The notes beneath the pieces were generated by a model. The model had not been told where the DNA came from. It saw only the letters and a list, made by a program, of their open reading frames with translations, and made no database searches. The position numbers and the translations under genes were made by a program. Positions 28,159 through 35,682 of a stretch of DNA of 64,000 nucleotides are shown one piece after another (the stretch's first letter is position 1; every line of letters starts with the position of its first letter). The stretch comes from Rheinheimera maricola (GTDB lineage Bacteria; Pseudomonadota; Gammaproteobacteria; Enterobacterales; Alteromonadaceae). Location of the stretch: positions 558,001-622,000 of the forward strand of contig NZ_JAERPS020000001.1 in the NCBI RefSeq assembly GCF_016918075.2. Reading direction: 5' to 3'.

Positions 28159-28626
28159 ATGACACCCGCTATCGATTTGGCGAAGCAGCAAGGTATTAGC
28201 TACCGCTTGCATCATTACCAGCATGACGCGGCATCCGCATCCTATGGCCTGGAAGCGGCAGAAAAGCTGGGTATAAATCCGGCGCAGGTATTTAAAACCC
28301 TGGTGCTGCAGTTAGATGGCAAACAACTGGCTGTGGCGCTATTGCCAGTTAACCAGCAGCTAAGTATGAAGTTGGTTGCAAAAGCGCTGGGGGCAAAAAA
28401 GGCGGAGATGGCTAATGCTGGCGACGTTATGCGCAGTACAGGTTATGTGCTTGGTGGCGTTAGCCCTTTGGGGCAGAAAAAGCGGTTGCCGACAGTGATT
28501 GACAGTAATGCCTGCCAGTTCGGCACTATTTATATTAGCGCGGGTAAGCGCGGCCTGGAAATTGAACTGGCCGCCACAGATTTAGCCACACTATTAGATG
28601 CCAGCTTTGCGGCTTTGCTGGCGTAG
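28159..28626 (+). CDS. ybaK: Cys-tRNA(Pro)/Cys-tRNA(Cys) deacylase
   Basis: A trans-editing enzyme that hydrolyses cysteine mischarged onto tRNA(Pro), in the cytoplasm. The 155-residue length matches YbaK/EbsC. Features: [20 protein letters not shown], the catalytic-site Lys in FKTLV, the [20 protein letters not shown] block, and [13 protein letters not shown], the glycine-rich substrate loop. An AAGGA site lies upstream. It converges on the GGDEF gene with an 11-base gap. Confidence 0.94.
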   Translation: MTPAIDLAKQQGISYRLHHYQHDAASASYGLEAAEKLGINPAQVFKTLVLQLDGKQLAVALLPVNQQLSMKLVAKALGAKKAEMANAGDVMRSTGYVLGGVSPLGQKKRLPTVIDSNACQFGTIYISAGKRGLEIELAATDLATLLDASFAALLA

Positions 28627-28637
28627 TTAACAACGGC

Positions 28638-30080
28638 TCAAGCAATACATATTTGGTTTCGGCCGGCCTGTTTCGCCTGGTAAAGCGCTTTGTCGGCGCG
28701 TTCAAAACAATGTAGTAAGTCTTCATTGTCCTGTTGTTCGGCGACACCGAAACTGCAGGTTAAGTTGATATTATGACTAAAGCTATGCCGCTTAATAGCT
28801 GCGGCAACTCTGTCGCACAAGGCTTTTACCTCGGCCAGGGTTGTGTGCTGACAGAAGATAACAAACTCTTCACCGCCCCAGCGTGTTACCTGATCCTGCT
28901 CGCGTACCTCAGTGCTCAGTATTTGCGCCAACTCACGTAATATTGCATCGCCGATAGTGTGGCCATGGGTATCGTTTATTTGTTTAAACAGGTCGATATC
29001 AATCAGTGCCAGGCTAAAAGCTTGTTGCGCCTGTGCCGCGCGTTGCTGCGCTGCGCGCAGGTTATTATCAAAATGGTTTCTGTTGTACAAATGGGTTAGT
29101 GGATCATGGTTAGATAAAAACTCCAGCTTCTGCACTGCAGCCTCAAGTTCAGTACGTGTTTGTTCTAATTGTCGGTTCTTTTCCTGTAAACGCAGATAAA
29201 AGTAGCGGCTGCGATAATTCCACGCGGCCAACAGCAGGATCAGCGCCAAGGCAGCGGCACCGAGTTGCCACATCAACGTATAGTTGACAACCTCCGGTAC
29301 TTTAATTCGGCTCCACTTTTGATAGATAGCGACATGTTCGGCTTCGGTGATGTCTGCCAATGCCTGATTTATAGCAGTCAAAATAGGCTGATGTGCTGTC
29401 ACTACGCCAAAGCGCAGTTCGTCTTCCAACCCCAGCCAGCCGGCAACTTTAAGCTGATATAACGTTTCTTGCTGGATTTGTCTGTTAATCGAGTATAACG
29501 AGCCAATAAACAGATCTGCTTTGCCATCCGCTACCGCGTGCAAGCCGGCGGTTTCATTCTCAACCAGTACAATAGGTGTTTGCGGGTAGTAACGCTGAAT
29601 ATGCTCAAGCAGCCGGTAACCCTCTGGTACAGCCAGAGAGCGGCTGCCGATATTCTCCATGGTTTGCAAAAAGGGTTGCTGGCGCAGCGACACCAGAACA
29701 TTAGGGGCCCGAAAGTACACCTGTGAAAAATGCAGATATTGTTCGCGGGTAGCCGAGCGATTAAGTAACGGCGACAACATGCAATCGCCACTTTGCAATA
29801 ATTGTAATGTTTGCACCCAGGATTCGGTTCTGAGTAAGCTAAATTCTAAGCCGGTTTTCTTGGCAACTAACGCCAGATAATCTGCTGAGATACCAACATG
29901 TGTACCATCCCGGATTGCTTCATATGGCATCCAGTCCGGGTCAACGCAGTAGGTTAGGGTTTTACCTTCGTATGAAACCGGTGTATTGGCAAACGCTGTT
30001 AGGGAACATAAAGATAACAATGCTAAAGTCGTGAGGTGGCAGAGCCGCTGTTGCATATGTATTAAGCCTGTATCCAGCAT
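28638..30080 (-). CDS. Diguanylate cyclase with periplasmic substrate-binding (SBP_bac_3) sensor
   Basis: Makes c-di-GMP. Order of parts: signal/anchor sequence, a bacterial solute-binding family 3 domain (about residues 40-260, with YCVDPDWMPYEAI and GISADYLALVAKKTG), a TM helix near 268-288, a short coiled coil, and a GGDEF domain (about 320-480). The active-site loop is intact as WGGEEF near residue 400, preceded by DIDLFKQINDTHGH. The periplasmic domain should bind an amino-acid-like ligand and tune the cytoplasmic cyclase. The ORF can start at 30080 or at the ATG at 30056, the latter giving a more typical signal peptide; I kept the longer. Confidence 0.92.
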   Translation of the reverse strand: MLDTGLIHMQQRLCHLTTLALLSLCSLTAFANTPVSYEGKTLTYCVDPDWMPYEAIRDGTHVGISADYLALVAKKTGLEFSLLRTESWVQTLQLLQSGDCMLSPLLNRSATREQYLHFSQVYFRAPNVLVSLRQQPFLQTMENIGSRSLAVPEGYRLLEHIQRYYPQTPIVLVENETAGLHAVADGKADLFIGSLYSINRQIQQETLYQLKVAGWLGLEDELRFGVVTAHQPILTAINQALADITEAEHVAIYQKWSRIKVPEVVNYTLMWQLGAAALALILLLAAWNYRSRYFYLRLQEKNRQLEQTRTELEAAVQKLEFLSNHDPLTHLYNRNHFDNNLRAAQQRAAQAQQAFSLALIDIDLFKQINDTHGHTIGDAILRELAQILSTEVREQDQVTRWGGEEFVIFCQHTTLAEVKALCDRVAAAIKRHSFSHNINLTCSFGVAEQQDNEDLLHCFERADKALYQAKQAGRNQICIA

Positions 30081-30276
30081 TGATATCCATTTCCCGCGAT
30101 AAACATTAACTCTTCAGATACCACCGCATTAATTGTGCTGCGGCGTCGTTCGTCGTAATCTGCCTCGATTGATAGTAGCGTTAAACAACTAAAAGCGCGA
30201 ATGCGCGCAGATCGCTGGTTTTTATATGAAATGCTGTCAGTATTGCAAAGCCGTTTGCCAATTTATGAGTTAGACC

Positions 30277-30759
30277 ATGACAAGTGTTACCATTTTGGTT
30301 GATGTACAAAACATCTACTACACCAGCCGAGAGGCGTATCAGCGTAATTTTGACTACAACGCCTTCTGGCGCCAGGTAACGGCCGGGCGCACGGTAGTTA
30401 AAGCCATTGCTTATGCCATTGACCGTGGCGATGAAAAGCAGCGCCAGTTTCAAAATATTCTGCGTGCTATCGGCTTTGAGGTAAAACTTAAGCCCTTTAT
30501 TCAGCGTGCTGATGGCAGTGCCAAAGGCGACTGGGATGTGGGTATAACGTTGGATGCAGTCGAATACGGCCAGCAAAGTGATGTGTTGGTGCTGGCCTCC
30601 GGAGATGGCGATTTTGGCTTGCTGGCAGATAAGCTGATCACTAAATACCACATCGAAGTAGAAGTTTACGGTGTGGCAATTTTAACCGCACAGACACTGA
30701 TAAAAGCCGCCAGCCGTTTTATTGCAATTGACGAGGAGCTGCTGCTTGGCGCAGACTAA
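30277..30759 (+). CDS. NYN domain protein (LabA/DUF88 family), putative RNase
   Basis: A 160-residue PIN-like NYN fold. Conserved acidic residues sit in VTILVDVQNIYY (first Asp), GDWDVGITLDAV and LVLASGDGDFGLLADKL (the SGDGDF motif). This combination defines the LabA/DUF88 group of predicted metal-dependent nucleases. Cytoplasmic. The 3' end overlaps the convergent lipoprotein gene by 41 bases. Biological target unknown. Confidence 0.9.
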   Translation: MTSVTILVDVQNIYYTSREAYQRNFDYNAFWRQVTAGRTVVKAIAYAIDRGDEKQRQFQNILRAIGFEVKLKPFIQRADGSAKGDWDVGITLDAVEYGQQSDVLVLASGDGDFGLLADKLITKYHIEVEVYGVAILTAQTLIKAASRFIAIDEELLLGAD

Positions 30760-31603
30760 TGTTGCCATTAGCCTTTAACCACAAGCACAGTAGCAACAAC
30801 ATAACGCTAACTCCGCAGCTACCACCGCCATACCCCGGTTTATAGTTTAATTTCACCGCATCCGGGTTTTGCTGTAGCTGTTGTTTGAATTGCTGCAGCT
30901 GCGTCTCCAGGTTTTTAATCATGTCGTCATTGGCCTGCAAAAAGCCTTGCAGGCTGTCCTGGCGTAATTCTTTTTGCAGATCTACCGGGGTTGATCGGCC
31001 CTTCAGCTGGTTGGTACCGGGGGCGCGAAACAATAGCGTACGGCTATCTATGGCATATACCGCGGTATCCATCAGGGTATTGGTATCATTTTTTTGTCCG
31101 GCCACCAGATAAGCGCCCACCAGCGTCAAGTAGCTCAGTGATAACTTACTGTCGTCGGTAAATTGCACCTGATCATAAGACACCAGGGCAATAACATCGA
31201 TGTTGAACATGGCTTTAAGCTGATCCAAATTCGCGAAACTACCTCCGGCGGTAAGATACGCCGAGGGGATCACTTCAATATGCCCAACAAATGGCTGGGC
31301 GCCAAAATGGGCAGCAACAGAATTTAACATTTGTGCTTTATGATTTTCAGTTAACGGGTTGCTTTGCACCTCAACCCACGGCATCGCGTTACTGCTTCTG
31401 TTGCTGCTGGTGCCTGGTACGAAGGCAATACCCATACGTAACGGTAACGTAAGCTGTGGTATTGCCGTTAGAGTTTGTGGCACGGCTTTATCGGGGTATA
31501 AATAACTCACCACGCTGCTGCGGCTGCCGGTTTGCTGAGTTGCGCAGGCAGTTAACGTCAGTAATAGAGTGCATATAACGCTGAAACGGCTTTTTCCTAA
31601 CAT
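30719..31603 (-). CDS. Rhombotail-type lipoprotein (GlyGly-CTERM rhombosortase target)
   Basis: A 294-residue lipoprotein: signal with lipobox LTAC (Cys at about residue 19), a body of unknown fold, and a C-terminal tripartite signal of Gly-rich YGGGSCG, hydrophobic helix VSVMLLLLCLWL and a positively charged residue. This matches the rhombotail lipoprotein family, whose tails are thought to be cut by rhomboid-like rhombosortase. Unusually, about 18 polar residues follow the helix (KANGNISLRQ...), where the signal normally ends in a short Arg/Lys cluster. That extra tail is encoded in the overlap with the convergent NYN gene. Confidence 0.75.
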   Translation of the reverse strand: MLGKSRFSVICTLLLTLTACATQQTGSRSSVVSYLYPDKAVPQTLTAIPQLTLPLRMGIAFVPGTSSNRSSNAMPWVEVQSNPLTENHKAQMLNSVAAHFGAQPFVGHIEVIPSAYLTAGGSFANLDQLKAMFNIDVIALVSYDQVQFTDDSKLSLSYLTLVGAYLVAGQKNDTNTLMDTAVYAIDSRTLLFRAPGTNQLKGRSTPVDLQKELRQDSLQGFLQANDDMIKNLETQLQQFKQQLQQNPDAVKLNYKPGYGGGSCGVSVMLLLLCLWLKANGNISLRQAAAPRQLQ

Positions 31604-31733
31604 AGTGTGGATCCTCTGTCTGTTGCATAATTGTCTTGCAGACTATGTCGACTCGGCATAAATTGATACTTAATCTGTGGAAGTAGTAGGTTATTGCTAC
31701 TTTGGTTGCGTATTTTGATACCTTTGAGGGGCT

Positions 31734-32471
31734 ATGTCACAAATTGACGCTATGCTGGGCTGTGTAAAAAAGGCGCTTAAACAACGTGGTATCAGCTACG
31801 CGCAGGTAGCGGCACACTTAAACCTTAGCGAAGCCAGCGTAAAAAGGTTGTTCTCACAACAGCAGTTTACGTTGCAACGGCTGGAGCAAGTGTGTCAGCT
31901 GATGCAGCTGCAGTTGGCCGATTTGCTGCAATTATTTAATGAGCAACAACAGTACACCGAGCAACTAAGTTATCAACAGGAAGAAGAGCTCACGGCCGAT
32001 CTGAGTTTGTTGTTAGTTGCGGTGTCGGTATTAAACCGCTGGACATTGCAAGATATTTTGCACTGGTATCAGATATCTGAGCATGAGTGTATCCGCAAAC
32101 TGGCCAAGCTCGATCGGTTAAAGCTAATAGAGCTTTTGCCCAACAATAAGATCCGTTTGCGGGTAGCCGCCAATTTCAGCTGGCGCGAGGGTGGGCCGAT
32201 ACAGCGCTTTTTTCAGCAAAAAATTGCGCAGGAGTTTTTTCAGGCACGGTTTAACAGCGAAGCTGAGAGCTTATTGGTACTCAATGGTATGTTATCTGAG
32301 GCCAGTAATAGGGCATTTCAGCTTAAACTTAAACGTTTAGCCAACGATTTTAACGATATGAATCAGCATGACGCCAGTTTGCCGTTGGCTAAGCGCAATG
32401 GCGTAAGTGTTGTGCTGGCAATGCGTGATTGGCGGTTTGGTTTGTTTAAACCCTTACTTAAACAACCGTAA
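31734..32471 (+). CDS. Cro/CI (XRE) family transcriptional regulator
   Basis: A 245-residue protein with an N-terminal helix-turn-helix (about residues 12-65: ISYAQVAAHLNLSEASVKRL) and a long C-terminal effector or oligomerisation region that includes a second winged-helix-like segment (LQDILHWYQISEHECIRKLA). GAGGGG lies before the ATG. Divergent from the rhombotail lipoprotein gene, sharing a 130-base promoter region. A hairpin terminator follows. Targets unknown. Confidence 0.83.
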   Translation: MSQIDAMLGCVKKALKQRGISYAQVAAHLNLSEASVKRLFSQQQFTLQRLEQVCQLMQLQLADLLQLFNEQQQYTEQLSYQQEEELTADLSLLLVAVSVLNRWTLQDILHWYQISEHECIRKLAKLDRLKLIELLPNNKIRLRVAANFSWREGGPIQRFFQQKIAQEFFQARFNSEAESLLVLNGMLSEASNRAFQLKLKRLANDFNDMNQHDASLPLAKRNGVSVVLAMRDWRFGLFKPLLKQP

Positions 32472-32483
32472 CTCTGTGGTATC

Positions 32484-32507
32484 GGGCGCATAGCTGCGCC
32501 CCGTTTT
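32484..32507 (+). terminator. Intrinsic terminator after the XRE regulator
   Basis: Perfect stem GGGCGCA/TGCGCCC with a TAGC loop, followed by CGTTTTA. Confidence 0.7.
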
Positions 32508-32546
32508 ATAGCCATGATCTGCCAACGCTGTCCAGCGGCTGCCAAC

Positions 32547-33176
32547 TTAACTCACGGCTGATGCTGTCACTAAAGCGTCATCTAATTGACTAGCTTTGAT
32601 GGCGGCAGGTCGGCTTTGTAAGCGCTGTGCGTATTCAATAAAGGCTGGCCGTTTCTCCAGAGTTTCAAACATCATGCCCCATTCAATATGGCTACCTACA
32701 TACACATCTGCAGCGCTAAATTGCTCACCACAAACATAAGGGCCGTTAGTTAAGGCGGTCTCCAGCGCATTGAGCGTGTCGGCATACAAGCCACAGCCAA
32801 CTGCTTGGGCGTTATCGGCATCTATGCGCCAGTTGTAGGCTTTGGCTGTGGTAGCCATTTCCAGCGGGCCGGCGGCAAAAAATAACCAGCGATAATACGC
32901 TGCGCGCTCAGGGCTATCCGGCTTTGGGGCCAGCTGTTTGTCGGCAAACTGGTCGGCCAGATAAGCACAAATGGCTGCCGCTTCGGTGACTATTACATCG
33001 CCATGGGTAACTACCGGTACTTTGCCCATCGGGTTTAGTGCCAAAAAATTGGCCGATTTCACTTCAGGGCCGTACTGCAGCACTTTTACCTCATAAGGTA
33101 CATGCAGTTCTTCCAAAAGCCAGCGGATAATACGGCCACGCGATTGTGGGTTGGTGTATAAGGTTAACGCTTTCAT
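32547..33176 (-). CDS. Glutathione S-transferase family protein
   Basis: A 209-residue cytoplasmic GST: N-terminal thioredoxin-like glutathione-binding domain with LYTNPQSRGRIIRWLLEEL and the cis-Pro element NPMGKVPVVTHG, then the TEAAAICAYLAD (G-site Ser/Glu region) and an all-helical C-terminal domain including FSAADVYVGSHIEW. Conjugates glutathione to electrophiles; substrate unknown. GAGGAAT precedes the ATG. Divergent from a YafY-type regulator that probably controls it, a common pairing. Confidence 0.92.
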   Translation of the reverse strand: MKALTLYTNPQSRGRIIRWLLEELHVPYEVKVLQYGPEVKSANFLALNPMGKVPVVTHGDVIVTEAAAICAYLADQFADKQLAPKPDSPERAAYYRWLFFAAGPLEMATTAKAYNWRIDADNAQAVGCGLYADTLNALETALTNGPYVCGEQFSAADVYVGSHIEWGMMFETLEKRPAFIEYAQRLQSRPAAIKASQLDDALVTASAVS

Positions 33177-33321
33177 ACTTTTATTCCTCGTTGTTAATTA
33201 AGGTTATTGCGGTTTGTTTTGCACTACCAGCCAACAATAAAACTCAATTAGGACAAAATCCGTCCTAGTTATCGGTTATATTTTGTTTAATTATTATTTC
33301 AGTAATCATCAGGAGTCGCAG

Positions 33322-33345
33322 ATGCATAGTAGAGATACCCGATGA
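33322..33345 (+). CDS. Seven-residue leader minicistron (MHSRDTR)
   Basis: ATG with a strong AGGAG site seven bases upstream opens a seven-codon frame. Its TGA stop overlaps the start codon of the YafY-like regulator (ATGA at 33342-33345). The regulator itself lacks a good ribosome site, so translation probably re-initiates from this minicistron. Confidence 0.45.
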   Translation: MHSRDTR

Positions 33346-34292
33346 GTGGCCCCACTGTTCGCGTGCTTAGCTTGCTGGAACTATTGCAGTCGCATGGCCG
33401 TTTAAGTGGCACCGAGTTAGCTGCGCGGTTGGGCGTAGATAAGCGCACCGTCCGCCGGTATATTCAGGCGCTGGAACAACTGGGTATTCCGGTGACCACA
33501 GAGCAGGGTTGCGACGGCGGCTATATGCTGGTGGCCGGCTTTAAATTACCACCGATGATGTTTACTAATGACGAAACGCTGGCGTTGTCACTTGGGCTGC
33601 TGGCAGCAAAGAATCTGCAGTTAGCCGATACACAAGCGGCGCTCAGCAGTGTGCAGGCCAAGCTAGAGCGGGTGATGCCAGCAAAGTTAAAATCCCGCGC
33701 CCGAGCAGTTGCCGATAGTATTAAATTGATGCTGCCGACTGCAGAGACCGGTGCCGCCGGCCAGCAGCTTGGGCCTTTGCTTGACGCTATTGAGCAGCAG
33801 CGCTCGGTGAGTATTTTTTATGCCGCATATCAGCAAGCGCCGGAGGCCAGGCAAGTTGACCCTTATGGCTTGTTATTTCGCAGTGGCCGATGGTATATGA
33901 GTGGCTATTGTCATTTGCGCAAAGAGCTACGCACCTTCCGGCTGGATCGTTTGCTGCATATCGAGTTGCTGCAGCAAAGCTTTAATCGGCCCACTCAATT
34001 TAATTCAGCTGAACATTTTACTCAAAGCCTGTATGGCATGCCGGGTAATTTGGATGTGCAAATTGTGTTGCACACAGATAAACATACCGCGGCACAGGCA
34101 ATGGGTGAAACGGCATCGATGTTAAAGCCGCAGGCTGATGGCTTGCTGCTAAGCACGCGCACCGACAGCTGTTATTGCTTGGCACAGTGGCTAAGCCAGC
34201 TGCCGTTTGATTTTAGTATTATTGCGCCGACCGAGCTGAAACTGGCACTGCAGCAACATGCTGAGCGTTTACTACAAATAGCCAGGCACTAA
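33342..34292 (+). CDS. YafY-type HTH-11/WYL domain transcriptional regulator
   Basis: A 316-residue regulator. The N-terminal HTH_11 is LLQSHGRLSGTELAARLGVD with KRTVRRYIQALEQLGIPV. The middle WYL domain is recognised by SIFYAAYQQAPEARQVDPYG and the FRSGRWYMSGYCHLRKELRTF stretch (ligand-binding R and Y residues), and a WCX extension follows. Divergently placed with the GST gene, 165 bases between starts, so GST control is likely. It ends six bases before the convergent yajD. Confidence 0.9.
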   Translation: MSGPTVRVLSLLELLQSHGRLSGTELAARLGVDKRTVRRYIQALEQLGIPVTTEQGCDGGYMLVAGFKLPPMMFTNDETLALSLGLLAAKNLQLADTQAALSSVQAKLERVMPAKLKSRARAVADSIKLMLPTAETGAAGQQLGPLLDAIEQQRSVSIFYAAYQQAPEARQVDPYGLLFRSGRWYMSGYCHLRKELRTFRLDRLLHIELLQQSFNRPTQFNSAEHFTQSLYGMPGNLDVQIVLHTDKHTAAQAMGETASMLKPQADGLLLSTRTDSCYCLAQWLSQLPFDFSIIAPTELKLALQQHAERLLQIARH

Positions 34293-34298
34293 GGTTTA

Positions 34299-34637
34299 TT
34301 ACTTCGGTTTATTTAATAATGCTTTTAAATCCGCAAAAGGGTTATGTGTCGCTGGCGCAACTTTTTGCTCAGTGGTGCCGCCGTACAGCACAAATTCGTG
34401 GAATTTATTGTGCTCGTTGTCATGGCAATAAATACACAGTAACTCCCAGTTGCTGCCATCGCTTGGGTTATTGCTGTGGTTATGGTCAATATGATGCACG
34501 GTTAATTCGCGCAAATTGGAATGCACAAACTCGCGGGCACAACGGCCACAAACCCAGGGGTACATTTTCAGCGCTTTGTCACGATAGCCTTGTTCTTGCT
34601 GCTGATAGGCCAGGGCACCGCTGTTGGTTTTACTCAT
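34299..34637 (-). CDS. yajD: HNH nuclease family protein YajD
   Basis: A 112-residue protein closely resembling E. coli YajD: YRDKALKMYPWVCGRCAREF, SNLRELTVHHIDHNH, NWELLCIYCHDNEHNKF and the C-terminal NPFADLKALLNK. Cysteine pairs CxxC (two) bind structural zinc, and the HH/N/H pattern forms the HNH active site. Function in vivo is not established. The start MSKTNSG (ATG at 34635-34637) is chosen by comparison with YajD length; the in-frame extension upstream has no likeness to the family. Confidence 0.92.
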   Translation of the reverse strand: MSKTNSGALAYQQQEQGYRDKALKMYPWVCGRCAREFVHSNLRELTVHHIDHNHSNNPSDGSNWELLCIYCHDNEHNKFHEFVLYGGTTEQKVAPATHNPFADLKALLNKPK

Positions 34638-34769
34638 AATGCTTCTACTTTGCTGCGTGCTAATATAATGCCCGATTTTAGCAGCCATAGCTTCTGAAGC
34701 AATGCTTGTTTAACTATTCCGCGCCCGGCATGCTATAAGCTGTTGTTGCGCTAACAAACGGTCGTAATC

Positions 34770-35573
34770 ATGTTAAGTATTTCGCTGGGGCCGCTATCAC
34801 TGCCTACTGCGGTATTAGTATTGTTGTTAAGTGTTGCCTGCGGCCTTTTTGTCGCCCGCATTGTTGCAAGACGCAGCAGTAACAGTGCTACCGATCCGTT
34901 GTTGCTGGTGTTACTTGGTGCCTTACTGTTCGGCAGGCTGATATTTGTGGTTCGCTTTGCCGACAGTTACGCCAGCTTCTGGCAGATGCTAGACTTTCGT
35001 GACCGCGGTGTCGACATTGCCGCTACTGTATTGGCAGCGCTGGTTTTACTGATGTTGCAGTTTAAACGCCATCCCACAATAAAACGCGCTATGGCGGCCG
35101 GGGCCATCAGCACGGCTTTGAGCTTTTCGCTTGGCAGCGCCTGGTTACATGCGCAGCAACAACAGCAGGTACTGGCCGATATAAGCCTGGAGACCTTATC
35201 TGGCTATAGCGCGGCGTTGCCGCAACTGGCGCAGGGTAAACCTGTGGTGATGAATATTTGGGCCAGTTGGTGCCCGCCATGTCACCGCGAGATGCCGGTG
35301 CTGTTAAAAGCACAGCAGCAGTATGCTGATATCAGCATTATTATGGTTAACCTGCAGGAAAACCGCGCTACGGTGAAGCAATACCTGCGCCAGCATCAGT
35401 TAGCTTTTAACAATGTGCTGCTGGATTACCGCGGCGATGTTGCCAGCTATTACGGCGCACAAGGCGTGCCGGCCACCTTGTTTTTTGCAGCGGATGGGAA
35501 GCTATCTGCAGCACACTTTGGTGAGTTGTCCAATGCGGTGTTGCTACAAGGTATTGCTAAAGCCGCTAAGTAG
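34770..35573 (+). CDS. TlpA-like thiol:disulfide oxidoreductase with Lgt-like membrane domain
   Basis: The N-terminal half contains about four TM helices and resembles the front of prolipoprotein diacylglyceryl transferase (LLGALLFGRLIFVVRF), but lacks the remainder of that enzyme. The C-terminal half is a thioredoxin-fold domain with the redox motif WCPPC in NIWASWCPPCHREMP and the cis-Pro element GVPATLFF, as in TlpA/ResA. The Trx domain is predicted to face the periplasm and reduce or isomerise disulfides there. Whether the membrane part relays electrons or only anchors is unknown; it has no conserved Cys pair like DsbD. Confidence 0.85.
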   Translation: MLSISLGPLSLPTAVLVLLLSVACGLFVARIVARRSSNSATDPLLLVLLGALLFGRLIFVVRFADSYASFWQMLDFRDRGVDIAATVLAALVLLMLQFKRHPTIKRAMAAGAISTALSFSLGSAWLHAQQQQQVLADISLETLSGYSAALPQLAQGKPVVMNIWASWCPPCHREMPVLLKAQQQYADISIIMVNLQENRATVKQYLRQHQLAFNNVLLDYRGDVASYYGAQGVPATLFFAADGKLSAAHFGELSNAVLLQGIAKAAK

Positions 35574-35602
35574 ATAATAACAATGGGCCAAATAATGATT
35601 GC

Positions 35603-35654
35603 GCCGCAGCGCCTTGCTCTGACGGCCCTTACGCCAGGCCATTGGCGCTGCGGC
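35603..35654. other. 11-bp perfect inverted repeat between convergent genes
   Basis: GCCGCAGCGCC (35603-35613) and GGCGCTGCGGC (35644-35654) are fully complementary around a 30-base loop, with a smaller hairpin TGTCT/AGACA just after (35658-35670). No T-tract follows, so it is not a standard terminator. It could act on mRNA stability for either convergent gene. Confidence 0.5.
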
Positions 35655-35682
35655 TTATGTCTGGCAGACAATAAGCCAAAGG

